Below are positions 18,036 to 27,113 of a DNA stretch of 64,000 bases, piece by piece. This stretch comes from Luteitalea sp. (GTDB lineage Bacteria; Acidobacteriota; Vicinamibacteria; Vicinamibacterales; Vicinamibacteraceae), in assembly GCA_009377495.1 (NCBI GenBank), contig WHTZ01000017.1, positions 1 through 64,000 on the forward strand, read 5' to 3'. A program made the translations under genes and the position numbers. Positions within the stretch are counted from its first letter, which is position 1, and the number at the start of each line of letters is the position of its first letter. The notes below the pieces were generated by a model. That model was given only the letters and a program-made list of their open reading frames with translations, did no database searches and had not been told where the DNA came from.

Positions 18036-21000
18036 TCAGAAGAGGAACCGCAAGCTAAGCTGGACGTCGCGCCGCCCGTTCTTCTGCGTTACGCGGCCGA
18101 AGTTCGCATTGGATGGATCGGCAACCCCCAGACTGCCCGTGAGGTCACCCGTTTGCGCGCCGGCCTCACCGCCGGTACCCCCGAGGTTGGGGTGGTTCGG
18201 GAAGTTGAAGAACTCCGCCCGGAACTGCACGAGGCGCGTGCCACCGAGGTTGAAGTTCTTGAACAGCGCGATGTCCCACTGCTGATCCCCGGGGTTACGA
18301 AGCAGGTTGCGTGGTGCATTGCCGAACGTCCCGGCTTCGGGCTCCGCAAACGCGTCCGGGTTGAACCAGAAGTTGTCGTCGTCCCCATTGGAGAACTGCT
18401 TGTTGGCTCCCGCCTCTGGATCACCAACGAGGTTCACCGGTTGTCCGAATCCGCCGTCGCCCACGCCCGCGATGTCGTTCGTTCGAACGACCGAGAATGG
18501 CTCGCCGGTCCGTAAGAACGTCGAGCCGGAGACCTGCCATCCGCCGAGCAGGTTGGCGAGGAGCGTGTTCTGCTCTCGGAAGAACGGCAGATCGTAGATG
18601 TAGTAGATGTTGAACACGTGGCGGCGGTCGTAGTTCGACGGCCCCCAGTAGCCCGTGTCATCGAACGTGTTCCACACGACATTGCGCTTATCGCTCCCGT
18701 TGTCTTCTGACTTGCCGAGCGTGTAGGCAGCACCCACTTTGAGGCCATTGCTGTACCGCCTGTCGGCGCTGATCTGCAGGCTGTGGTAGATCGACCGGCC
18801 GGCATTCTCGGAGAGACGGATGGCGCCGTAACCCGTGTAGGGCCGGAGAGCAGCCGTATTGATGCCGGGGTTTGCCTGGAGCGTGCCAGGCTGCAACTGA
18901 TTGATGTTGCGCTCCCGCTGCAGATACTGCCCCCGGCGACCGATGTAGCTCACGTCGACGACGAACCCAAAGGGAATCTCGCGCTGGACGCCGGTTGCCC
19001 ACGTGTAGGCCGTCGGATGCTTGAAGGCGACGTCCTGGGCCTGCATACCGAACGGCAGATCCGTGCCACCTCCCTCGGCCCCGCCCGGGCTATCCGCGCT
19101 ACCGTTTGCCACCGTCACCATCGGCTGGAACGGCGGGTTGCCGCCCAACAGCGTCGAGTCGTTGAGCGTGACGCGGTTGTGGAAGATGCCGCCGCTCGCG
19201 CGGACCACGGTCTTGTCGTCAAGCGAGTACGAGATACCGAGCCGCGGCTCGATCGCGTTGTAATGCGTCTGGGAGAAGCCACGCGGCTCACCGCGGAACA
19301 ACGCCTGCACCGCCGGATCTTGCGCCACCCCGAGATCGTTGCCTTCGCCAACGAAACCGTCGGCTGGCAGGACGATGCCGTTGAAGCGATCGCCGCCGAC
19401 CAGGCGCCCGGTCTCCGGGTCGATCACCGCCTCTCGCGACGTATCGTAGAAGCGTGGGTCGAAGTTCGCGATGTTATTGGTCGTGGAATGCCACGGCGGC
19501 CAGATTGCCCACCGGATACCGCCTTCGATGGTGAGCTTGCTGGTCGGTCGCCAGGAGTCCTGGATGAAGAAGTCGGTCGCTAGCGCTCGCCATTTCGTGA
19601 ACGCACGTTCACCGAGCTCCGCGTAGTTACTGAACAGCCCCAGGGCCATGTCCGCAACCGCCACACCGGTCCCGCCCGCTCGGCTGTCACGGAACTCGAA
19701 GCGGCCGTTCTGGTTGTTCGTGCCACCTGGAATCGCGTTGACGTTGATCTGGTCGAAGTCATCTTCGCCCGAGTATTCGACGACGACGCCCCCCTTGAAG
19801 GTGTGGCGACCCTTCACCCACGTCGTCGTGTTGGAGATGGTGTGGATCGGGCCCTGTGAGAACGCGGGGTACGGTCCGCCGTCGATCTCACTGAAGCCGT
19901 CGGTGGAGATGGTCGGAATCTTGTCGTCGATCTCCTTGCCCGGGAAGATGTACGGGTAGTTGATGTTCGTTCGGCTGCGTTGATGGAGGCCGCTCTCCGT
20001 GAACACGTTGATGAAGACCTCGTCCAACGAATAGCTGTAGTTGAACTCGTTGATGAGATTTCCGGTGAGCGTGCTCGTCCAACTGAAGGTCTGCGTGGAG
20101 TTTGGTCGCTCCCAGTCGGTCCGCGCAAACGGGAACCCGCCGCGGAACGCGTCAATGGCGACCCAGTTCTGCCGCGAGTAGCGGTAGATGAACTGGTTTC
20201 TGTCGTTGAGCCGGAAGTCGAACCGGATGTTGTCCTTGCGCTGGTCTCGCGGGTTGTCGCTCGTTTGGATCAGGTTCTCATCACCTTGCTGGAAGCCAGG
20301 TGTCGGCAGCGGATAGGTGTTCAGGAACGCGACACCGTTTGCCGACAGCCGGTTGTCCGGGATCACGTTGCCGGGGAACGGTTGTCCGGTGCGCGGGTCG
20401 ACGATCTCCGTGCGCGCGCCGTAGAACGGGTTGCTGGGATTCAGGAGCTCGCTGAAGTCGCCCCGGCGCATCGCCTCGGTCGGCACGGTCTGCGTGTTGG
20501 TGTCCTCCTGGAAGAAGTCCACCCACTCCTGCGCGCCGAAGAAAAACAGCCGGTTCCTGAACATCTCGCCCGGAATCGGCCCACCAAACGCATACCCGTA
20601 CTGCTTGTAGTCGAACGGCGCTGGCCCCGAGTTCTCGGCCTCGTTTGGGCTGCGGTTGCGCTCCCAGGTGTTGGCTTGCAACGACTCGTCCCGGAGGAAG
20701 AACGACCCGCTCCCCGTGTAGCGGCTGCTGCCGCTCTTGGTGACGAAGCGGATCTGCCCGCCACTCGCGCGGCCGTACTCCGGCATGTAGCTCGCCGTCA
20801 GGACCTGCACTTCCTGGAGCGCATCGACGTTTTGGATACCGATGATGGTCCCAGCCGACCGCGTCCGAATGGCGACCGCTCCATCAACCGAGATTGTGTT
20901 CTCGTCGGCGCGTCCACCGTTGATGCTGAAGCCGCCGTTGCTAAAGGCGTCGAACCCAGCGTTGTTGAAGTTTCCGCCCACGACGCCGGCCTTCAACCCC

Positions 21001-21491
21001 GCGACGCCAATGGGATTCCGTCCTTGAAATGACAGCAGCTCGATGTCCTTCGCCTCCACTGTCTTCCGGACCGTGACATCCGTCTGCAGCGGTGCCGCTT
21101 CAGCCGTTACGGTGACTTCCTCCGTGATGGCACCGGTTTCGAGCACGAAGTCCACGGCGATCGACGCCGCCGCGTCGAGCTGGACGTTGGAACGACTCAG
21201 CCTCTTGAAGCCGTCCAGCTCGGCAGTCACGTCGTACTGCGCGGGCCGAAGGTTGGGGAACGTGTAGAAACCGCTCCCATCGGTCACCGTCGATTGAGGC
21301 TCTTCGGTCTGCGTATTCGTGGCGGTGATCGTCACACCAGGAATGACGGCGGCCTGTTCGTCTCGAACCGTTCCCGAAATGGCGCCTCGGTCGAACTGCG
21401 CGAACGCAGGCACGGCGCCAACAATGAGCACAGCCAGACCGAGACACACCGGCTGGACGATGCTCGTCAGCATCCTCATCTGTGAGCACAT
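18036..21491 (-). CDS. TonB-dependent receptor with carboxypeptidase-regulatory-like domain (Oar-like), intact
   Basis: 1,151 residues from the ATG at 21491, chosen because GGGGAGAGG lies 5-6 bases upstream and the signal peptide (VCLGLAVLIVGAVPAFAQ) follows. Order: CarboxypepD_reg-like domain (ISGTVRDEQAAVIPGVTITA, residues about 40-120), plug (QGRNPIGVAGLKAGVVGG, ASGGQIRFVTKSGSSRYTG), and a long beta-barrel ending LSLRFLF with C-terminal Phe. Receptors of this type in Acidobacteriota are abundant and thought to import oligosaccharides or peptides. No SusD-like partner is present. It is the tandem paralogue of the frameshifted copy immediately downstream (stop at 18036, next start at 17919). 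Confidence 0.93.
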   Translation of the reverse strand: MCSQMRMLTSIVQPVCLGLAVLIVGAVPAFAQFDRGAISGTVRDEQAAVIPGVTITATNTQTEEPQSTVTDGSGFYTFPNLRPAQYDVTAELDGFKRLSRSNVQLDAAASIAVDFVLETGAITEEVTVTAEAAPLQTDVTVRKTVEAKDIELLSFQGRNPIGVAGLKAGVVGGNFNNAGFDAFSNGGFSINGGRADENTISVDGAVAIRTRSAGTIIGIQNVDALQEVQVLTASYMPEYGRASGGQIRFVTKSGSSRYTGSGSFFLRDESLQANTWERNRSPNEAENSGPAPFDYKQYGYAFGGPIPGEMFRNRLFFFGAQEWVDFFQEDTNTQTVPTEAMRRGDFSELLNPSNPFYGARTEIVDPRTGQPFPGNVIPDNRLSANGVAFLNTYPLPTPGFQQGDENLIQTSDNPRDQRKDNIRFDFRLNDRNQFIYRYSRQNWVAIDAFRGGFPFARTDWERPNSTQTFSWTSTLTGNLINEFNYSYSLDEVFINVFTESGLHQRSRTNINYPYIFPGKEIDDKIPTISTDGFSEIDGGPYPAFSQGPIHTISNTTTWVKGRHTFKGGVVVEYSGEDDFDQINVNAIPGGTNNQNGRFEFRDSRAGGTGVAVADMALGLFSNYAELGERAFTKWRALATDFFIQDSWRPTSKLTIEGGIRWAIWPPWHSTTNNIANFDPRFYDTSREAVIDPETGRLVGGDRFNGIVLPADGFVGEGNDLGVAQDPAVQALFRGEPRGFSQTHYNAIEPRLGISYSLDDKTVVRASGGIFHNRVTLNDSTLLGGNPPFQPMVTVANGSADSPGGAEGGGTDLPFGMQAQDVAFKHPTAYTWATGVQREIPFGFVVDVSYIGRRGQYLQRERNINQLQPGTLQANPGINTAALRPYTGYGAIRLSENAGRSIYHSLQISADRRYSNGLKVGAAYTLGKSEDNGSDKRNVVWNTFDDTGYWGPSNYDRRHVFNIYYIYDLPFFREQNTLLANLLGGWQVSGSTFLRTGEPFSVVRTNDIAGVGDGGFGQPVNLVGDPEAGANKQFSNGDDDNFWFNPDAFAEPEAGTFGNAPRNLLRNPGDQQWDIALFKNFNLGGTRLVQFRAEFFNFPNHPNLGGTGGEAGAQTGDLTGSLGVADPSNANFGRVTQKNGRRDVQLSLRFLF

Positions 21492-21626
21492 GTGACCTCT
21501 CCCCCTCTCACGGGCCGCTCGAAAATGGCGGCCAAAAACGAACTGCACAATACAAGAGCCGTGAAACATCCGCGTGAATCTGGCCGCTGAAACCGCGTGC
21601 ACGACGGGGTCGTGAGATGACGCGGC

Positions 21627-22448
21627 CTAGGATTCGAGCGCCTTCCGACAATAGTCCAAGCACCTCCTCACCTCTGTAACCGTGTCCGTGCCTTTGTACT
21701 CGTATTCAATATTGGCGTGAATGGGCCAGCCACCATCCCGCACGGCCTGCAGCACCTCGGTGATGGGCGTGTCCCCTTCGCCGAACGGAACATTGTCTCC
21801 CTGGTCGCGCTTCCGATCTTTGATGTGCAGCGCGATCACGTCCGCGTGATGTTCCTCGAGGAACGCCACGGGATCGAGGTTGGCGGCGACGAAATGACCG
21901 ATGTCGAGGTTGATCTTGATGGCATCCCCGCCGAGCTGCTGCGCCCGTGCAAAGTCGGCTGGCGTGGCCGTCTCGTCGTTGCCGATTCTGGAGTGATTGT
22001 GAAAGCCGACGACCATGTCAGCCTTCTCGGCCAGCGGTCCAATGCGACTCGCCAGGCTGACCTTCGTCGACGTCGTCACCAGCGTCACGCCGAGCACGCG
22101 TGCAAGCTCGAAGGTGTTCGCGAGCTCCTCGTCGGTCGCCTTTGGCGAGAATTGCCCGTTGAACGCGTGCAGACCCACGCCTGCCTGATCGAAGAGCGCC
22201 TTCGCTTTCCGAGCGTCCTCGACGGTCGGGGGCTCCTTGTCCGCCTGGCGGAGGTGCCCGGCCCACAGCTCGCAGGTCTCGATGCCGAGCGTGGCCATCG
22301 CATCAACGGCCGCGGCCAGCGCCATATCGCGAAAGCTGTAGGTCTGCGCGCCAAGCTGGACACCACGGACGGCCGCCCCGCCCTCCCGCACGAGCGCGCC
22401 ACCCGCGGTCGCAACGGCAACGGTCTGCAGAAAATCACGACGATTCAT
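21627..22448 (-). CDS. Tat-exported sugar phosphate isomerase/epimerase-like TIM barrel (2)
   Basis: 273 residues from the ATG at 22448. Twin-arginine signal MNRRDFLQTVAVATAGGALV, then an AP_endonuc_2 TIM barrel: QLGAQTYSFRDMALAAAVD, VVGFHNHSRIGND, INLDIGHFVAANLDP, ALHIKDRKR and ANIEYEYKG, with the usual metal-ligand pattern (Glu/Asp/His/Glu). Located downstream of a Gfo/Idh/MocA gene and upstream of the receptor pair, a layout seen in keto-sugar loci. The substrate is unknown. Confidence 0.88.
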   Translation of the reverse strand: MNRRDFLQTVAVATAGGALVREGGAAVRGVQLGAQTYSFRDMALAAAVDAMATLGIETCELWAGHLRQADKEPPTVEDARKAKALFDQAGVGLHAFNGQFSPKATDEELANTFELARVLGVTLVTTSTKVSLASRIGPLAEKADMVVGFHNHSRIGNDETATPADFARAQQLGGDAIKINLDIGHFVAANLDPVAFLEEHHADVIALHIKDRKRDQGDNVPFGEGDTPITEVLQAVRDGGWPIHANIEYEYKGTDTVTEVRRCLDYCRKALES

Positions 22449-22552
22449 GTGGACTCCTCGAACGATGGTGCGACGTGTGCGCGAGCCTTGCGCTAGGGCC
22501 ATCGAAATCGCACGCGGTTGGATGGCATCCCTGATGGCGCCCCTAACCCTGA

Positions 22553-22578
22553 GGGCGCCCCTAAAGGGGCGCCCCTAC
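22553..22578 (+). repeat. CTAAAG-loop palindrome, copy 3 (different stem)
   Basis: Arms GGGCGCCCC and GGGGCGCCC flank the loop TAAA and are followed directly by CTAC. A degenerate half copy (GGCGCCCCTAACCCTGA) lies just before it, at 22536-22552. It sits between the TIM-barrel start and the stop of the next Gfo/Idh gene. Confidence 0.8.
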
Positions 22579-22591
22579 AATCCCCTAGACG

Positions 22592-24037
22592 TCACGCCTG
22601 GGCGCTGGTCGGTTTCGTCTTCTCGCCTGTCACTTCGACCATCCGGTCCGCGTCCCACGAGACCGGACGTTCTTCGAAGTAGCTCACGTTCGACAGCACC
22701 GCAGGTCCGGCGGCACGCAAGCCGAACGTCGCATCCTCGACCACGGTCTTGCGCGTGCGCACCGCGTCGAAGAAATTCGCGAAATGGTGGTAGTTGGCGT
22801 CGTACCCGGGCGGCGCAACCCAGACATCCTCCGGCTGCTGCCGCATGGCCATATGCTCTTGGCGAACCGATGGCTTTTCCTCCGGATACCGTTCGTAGTA
22901 CTTCTCGAGAAACGCCTCCTGCACCGCTTCGGGAAACGTCTCGATCGTGTAACCCGGCGCCTTCGATCGCGGCATCTTCGCCACGCGCACTTCGCGCCCC
23001 TCCAACGTGAGGACGCCCTCGCTGCCCACGAACCGGAACTGAGAGCGTTCACCAGCGCCCGCCGCAAAGTCTACCCTGAGCGCGAGGTTGAACGAGGGAT
23101 GTGTCTCGCTCTTCGGGTAGTCGCAGAACGCCAGCATCACGTCCGGCACATCACGACCATCCTTCCAGAACCGCAGGCCACCCGTCGCGAGTATCCGGGT
23201 GGGTCCGTTCGACGCGAGGATGTAGTGGATGCCAGAAAAGAGGTGCACGAAGAGATCGCCGGCAACCCCGGTGCCGTAATCCCGATAGTTGCGGAATCGG
23301 AACAGGCGCATCGCCTCGAACGGACGCTTCGGCGCGCGTCCGAGATAGCGGGCCCAGTCGATCGTCTCGGGCGAGGCGTCCGGAGGGATGGAATACTGCC
23401 ACGCGCCGAGCGCGGAGTTGCGGTCGATATAGGCCTCGACGAGGTTGAGCTCGCCGATCGCCCCCGACTCGATCAGCTCCCGCGCCTTCGCGTACACGAT
23501 CGAGCTCACTCGCTGACTGCCGACCTGCAGAATCCGCCCCGTCTTCTTCGCCGCATCGATGAGCGCCCACCCTTGGTCCGCGTGCTGGACCATGGGCTTC
23601 TCGACGTACACATCCTTGCCGGCGTTCATCGCATCGAGCGCGACCTTTTGATGCCAGTGATCCGAGGTGGCAACAATCACCGCATCGACGTCCGCGCGGG
23701 CGAGGATCTCTTCATAGTGCCGCGCGGTCATGAGGTGCTTGCCCCACCGCTCCTTACAGCGAGCCATGCGGCCGTCGTAACAGTCGGAGGCCGCCACGAG
23801 CTCGGTGCCAGACACCTGAAGCGCCACGTTCGTGTCGTGCTGCCCCTGCAGCCCGGCACCGATCAGCGCCAGGTGAATCTTGTCATTGGGCGATGGCACC
23901 CGCGCGGGCGGCGCGCGGAGCGGCAGGACGTGTGCACCGCCAGCGCGACGTGAGCCAAGCGCTGCTGCACCCAGAGCACACGACGCCGTAGCCGACACCT
24001 TCAAGAACTTTCGACGGGAAGCGGTTCCGTCAGCCAT
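22592..24037 (-). CDS. Tat-exported Gfo/Idh/MocA family oxidoreductase (2)
   Basis: About 481 residues from the ATG at 24037 (a GTG at 24046 would add three). Twin-arginine signal (SRRKFLKVSATASCALGAAAL), Rossmann motif IHLALIGAGLQGQHD, the family signature VYVEKPMVQHADQGW, then the substrate domain (LQVGSQRVSSIVYAKAREL, GTGVAGDLFVHLFSGIHY). Typical of the larger exported members found with glycan genes. It is divergent from the third Gfo/Idh gene across a 547-base gap and lies upstream of the TIM barrel and TonB receptor genes. Confidence 0.92.
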   Translation of the reverse strand: MADGTASRRKFLKVSATASCALGAAALGSRRAGGAHVLPLRAPPARVPSPNDKIHLALIGAGLQGQHDTNVALQVSGTELVAASDCYDGRMARCKERWGKHLMTARHYEEILARADVDAVIVATSDHWHQKVALDAMNAGKDVYVEKPMVQHADQGWALIDAAKKTGRILQVGSQRVSSIVYAKARELIESGAIGELNLVEAYIDRNSALGAWQYSIPPDASPETIDWARYLGRAPKRPFEAMRLFRFRNYRDYGTGVAGDLFVHLFSGIHYILASNGPTRILATGGLRFWKDGRDVPDVMLAFCDYPKSETHPSFNLALRVDFAAGAGERSQFRFVGSEGVLTLEGREVRVAKMPRSKAPGYTIETFPEAVQEAFLEKYYERYPEEKPSVRQEHMAMRQQPEDVWVAPPGYDANYHHFANFFDAVRTRKTVVEDATFGLRAAGPAVLSNVSYFEERPVSWDADRMVEVTGEKTKPTSAQA

Positions 24038-24584
24038 GGTCTTCACGTCCGCGGTATCAGAGGGAGGCGCCGCGCCCCAACACGCATCACAGGCGCGTGA
24101 CGGCGGGTACGGTCATAGTGGTGTGACCATTTGGACAACAGTACGCTGCGTGAGCTCCGAACTCAGTGGATAGTCGATTTGTAGCACGGAGCCGATCGAT
24201 CGGTCAAGACGAAAGGGGCAAAAACAGGGGCGAGCCGTGAGGCGCAAGAGGAACGGGGACAGTCCTCTTTTTCCAGACACCTGCTGAAAACGAGGGCTGT
24301 CCTCGGTTTTCGCAAGCAACCAAAGCGTGATAGGATGCCCATCCGACGAGCAAGACTTCTAACCACGACGCAAATGGTAGCTCTATGTGGTCCTACCAAA
24401 ATAGCCTCCATTCCTTGCTGACTCGCCATCCAGATCTCGGTGCGCCCGAGCGCGAGCCCCTCCCGCATCACATGGCCGAGGGCCCGTTTGGTCGGGACAC
24501 TTGGCGATTCATCTCTCCAGGTGGTAACCGGCGGGCGGCCCGCGTGTGGCTGTAGAGGTGCCACGCTCGAGGGAGACACAAGCT
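24038..24584. other. 547-base divergent intergenic region
   Basis: It separates two divergent Gfo/Idh/MocA genes and must hold promoters for both. Visible items are a degenerate GGGGACAG double hairpin (24250-24313), the self-complementary run CGATCGATCG near 24191, and an inverted pair TGGTAG / CTACCA (24375-24380 and 24393-24398). A 138-residue minus-strand frame (24163-24579) runs through part of it, but it crosses the repeat and resembles no protein I recognise. Confidence 0.5.
24250..24313. repeat. degenerate GGGGACAG double-hairpin element, copy 2
   Basis: Left arm AACGGGGACAGTCCTC followed by TTTTTCC, right arm GAAAACGAGGGCTGTCCTCG followed by GTTTTCG, in inverted orientation about 12 bases apart. 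The arms match the elements at 7407 and 53933 imperfectly, so this is an older copy. Confidence 0.7.
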
Positions 24585-25937
24585 ATGGCAACCGATCGAC
24601 GAACTTTCATCAAAGTGGCTGGCGCAGGCACGGCCGGACTGGCCATGCGGCCAGCGTCCAGCTACGCGCGCATCCTTGGGGCCAACGACCGCGTGCGCGT
24701 CGGCATCGTCGGCTACTCGGACCGCAGCCGAGGTGCGCTCATCCCGGCCTTCATGGCGCAGGCGGAGGCGCACAACTTCGAGCTCGTCGCCGTCTCGGAC
24801 ATTTGGAACCGCCGACGCGACGAGTGCGTCGCGCACGTTGAGACGCTCGCCGGCAAAACGGTCGCGGCCGGCCGAAACAACGAAGAGCTGTACGAGCGCA
24901 ACGACGTCGACGCCGTCATTATCGCGACGGCCGATCATCAGCACGCCTACCACTGCATCGAGGCGGTGACCGCGGGACGCGATTGTTACGTCGAGAAGCC
25001 GTTCGCGCACACGATGAAGCACGCGCGCGATGCTCGTCAAGCGGTCAAGGAATCGGGCCAGATCATGCAGGTCGGCACGCAGCGCCGGAGTGCCGCAAAC
25101 TATCAAGCGGCGGCGGAGTTCATTCAATCCGGCAAGTTCGGTGACCTCGTCATGGTCGAAATGACGTGGAATGTCAACCAACCAGGCCGCTGGCGGCGGC
25201 AGCGCCTCGTGCAGGAGATCCGCCAAGAAGACACCGACTGGAAGCGGTTCTTGATCGACTATGCGGATGACGCGTGGGATCCGCGGAAATACCTCGAGTT
25301 TCGCTTGTTCTGGCCTTACTCGTCTGGGATTCCCGATCAGTGGATGGTTCATCAGATCGACACCGTGCATTGGTTCACGGCGCTGCCCCACCCGCGCAGC
25401 GTGGTCGCCAACGGCGGCGTGTACCTGTGGAAGGACGGCCGCACGAACTGGGACACCTTCACCGGTGTGTACGACTATGGCCCACTCGACGATCCCTCCA
25501 AAGGCTTCCAGGTGATCTACACATCGCGCATGACCAACTCGGCAGGCGACGTCAAAGAGATCTATCGGTCCAACGGCGGCACGCTGGATCTGGATGAGAG
25601 CACGGTGACACCGGAGGGTGGGCTCGAGCCACGAGCCGCACGTGCCATGGGCATGGAGGCCAATCTGCTGTCGGAGCAGTCGCTCTCGGCAGCGGCAAAG
25701 GCCGAGACAGGCGCCGACACGGGTGCTGATAACGCGACGTCGGCCAATATGCGCAACTGGATGGAATGTGTGCGCAGCCGCAAGACGCCAAACGCAGATA
25801 TCGAGGCGGCCTATAATCACTCCGTCGCCCTGTGTATGACCGTTGCGGCCATGCAGACCGGTCAGCGCATCACGTTCGACGATGAGAAGCAGGATGTCGT
25901 GATTGGAGGAGGTGGTAGCAGTGGAACGCAGGAGTAG
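24585..25937 (+). CDS. Tat-exported Gfo/Idh/MocA family oxidoreductase (3)
   Basis: 450 residues from the ATG at 24585 (GAGGGAGA upstream). Signal MATDRRTFIKVAGAGTAGLAM has a twin-arginine; Rossmann motif VRVGIVGYSDRSRGA (the third Gly of the motif is replaced, which is unusual); signature CYVEKPFAHTMKHARDARQ; substrate domain with VGTQRRSAANYQAAAEF and WMVHQIDTVHWFT. It overlaps the PmoA/DUF6807 gene by 17 bases and must be co-translated with it. Probably acts on a sugar or a sugar acid together with that partner. Confidence 0.9.
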   Translation: MATDRRTFIKVAGAGTAGLAMRPASSYARILGANDRVRVGIVGYSDRSRGALIPAFMAQAEAHNFELVAVSDIWNRRRDECVAHVETLAGKTVAAGRNNEELYERNDVDAVIIATADHQHAYHCIEAVTAGRDCYVEKPFAHTMKHARDARQAVKESGQIMQVGTQRRSAANYQAAAEFIQSGKFGDLVMVEMTWNVNQPGRWRRQRLVQEIRQEDTDWKRFLIDYADDAWDPRKYLEFRLFWPYSSGIPDQWMVHQIDTVHWFTALPHPRSVVANGGVYLWKDGRTNWDTFTGVYDYGPLDDPSKGFQVIYTSRMTNSAGDVKEIYRSNGGTLDLDESTVTPEGGLEPRAARAMGMEANLLSEQSLSAAAKAETGADTGADNATSANMRNWMECVRSRKTPNADIEAAYNHSVALCMTVAAMQTGQRITFDDEKQDVVIGGGGSSGTQE

Positions 25938-27069
25938 TCGCGTTGCTTGGTCTGGTGCGGCCCTGGTCGTCGCGGCTGCCGCCGCGGGCGCGGCCGCATC
26001 TGGCTTGTCCACCGACGTCCGAACACGCGCTGCGCGCGAGGTGAGCATGTCCCGCGTCACACAAGGCGAGGAGCCGTCCGTGCGGATCGTGCCTCACGAG
26101 GCCGAGCGACGTGTGGATATCGAGGTCGACGGGAAGCCGTTCACGTCGTATATCTGGCCAACCACGCTCAAAAAGCCCGTGCTGCACCCGCTCCTTACGG
26201 CGGATGAGGTGGAGGTGACTCGTGGCTTTCCGCCCAAGCCTGGTGAGCGAGCCGATCATCCGCACCAAGTGGGGCTGTGGTTCAACTTCGGCAACGTGAA
26301 CGGCTTCGACTTCTGGAACAACTCGGAGGCCATTCCGCCCGATCGCCAGGCGAAGATGGGAACGATCCTCCACCAGAAGATCACCGAGACGACGAGCGGG
26401 CAGGGTGAAGGTAAGCTGGCCGTCCAAGCGGTGTGGCGACAGGGTGACGGCACGGACATCTTACGCGAGGACACCACATTCGTGATCAAGGGCGGCCCCG
26501 GCGTCCGGAGCATTGACCGCATGACGACATTGACGCCGCTCGGCGATGCCGTTTCCATGAGCGACACGTCCAATGGCGAGCCTGCGGAGGCCGCGAAGGA
26601 AGGGCTGCTTGGCATCCGCGTCGTGCGGGCGCTCGAGGATCCAAACGAGAAGGGCGGCCAGTTCACCGACGCGTCCGGCAAGATTACCAAGGTTGCGCAG
26701 ATGGACACATCGAGCGTCACCGGCGCCTACACGAGCAGTGAGGGAAAGACGACCAAGGACGTCTGGGCCACACGTGGCCGCTGGACCATGCTCTCGGGGA
26801 CCGTGGAAGATAAGCCCGCCACGATTGCCATTCTCGACTCACCGACCAATCCGGGCTTCCCCACCTACTGGCACGCACGTGGCTATGGTCTCTTCGCGGC
26901 GAACCCCCTTGGACAAGCGGTCTTCAGCGAAGGCAAAGAGCGCCTCGACTTCGCGATCGAGCCGGATGCGCCCGCCACGTTTCGCTATCGCGTCCTCATC
27001 CTCAGCAGCCAACCCTCTCCCGAGGAGATGGAAGAGCTCTATCAGGAGTGGGTGAATGAAAAGGGGTAA
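25921..27069 (+). CDS. PmoA (DUF6807) family protein, exported
   Basis: About 382 residues. GTG start at 25921, with a strong GGAGGAGG site at 25905-25912 eight bases upstream; a TTG at 25903 is possible. Signal or membrane segment (SGAALVVAAAAAGAAASG) precedes a beta-rich domain with DHPHQVGLWFNFGNVNGFDFW, MTTLTPLGDAVSMSDTSNGE and HARGYGLFAANPLG. The family is annotated DUF6807/PmoA from an old name; it is not a methane monooxygenase subunit. Members usually sit beside Gfo/Idh/MocA genes in glycan loci, as here, with a 17-base overlap. No enzymatic role is established to my knowledge. Confidence 0.85.
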   Translation: MERRSSRVAWSGAALVVAAAAAGAAASGLSTDVRTRAAREVSMSRVTQGEEPSVRIVPHEAERRVDIEVDGKPFTSYIWPTTLKKPVLHPLLTADEVEVTRGFPPKPGERADHPHQVGLWFNFGNVNGFDFWNNSEAIPPDRQAKMGTILHQKITETTSGQGEGKLAVQAVWRQGDGTDILREDTTFVIKGGPGVRSIDRMTTLTPLGDAVSMSDTSNGEPAEAAKEGLLGIRVVRALEDPNEKGGQFTDASGKITKVAQMDTSSVTGAYTSSEGKTTKDVWATRGRWTMLSGTVEDKPATIAILDSPTNPGFPTYWHARGYGLFAANPLGQAVFSEGKERLDFAIEPDAPATFRYRVLILSSQPSPEEMEELYQEWVNEKG

Positions 27070-27113
27070 AGGGGCAAAGGCGTAAAGGGGTAAAGGAGGA
27101 GGCTAGCGGACCA

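Noticed and set aside
22536..22552. Second full copy of the palindrome just before 22553
   Set aside because: Only the left half and part of the loop are present (GGCGCCCCTAACC), no pairing partner; treated as a degenerate fragment.
24163..24579. 138-residue minus-strand frame in the divergent Gfo/Idh gap
   Set aside because: Runs through the degenerate double-hairpin repeat and has no recognisable domain or ribosome site.
25921..27069. Methane monooxygenase subunit (from the name PmoA)
   Set aside because: The sequence is a soluble beta-rich exported protein without the multi-pass membrane fold of particulate methane monooxygenase; the name is historical.
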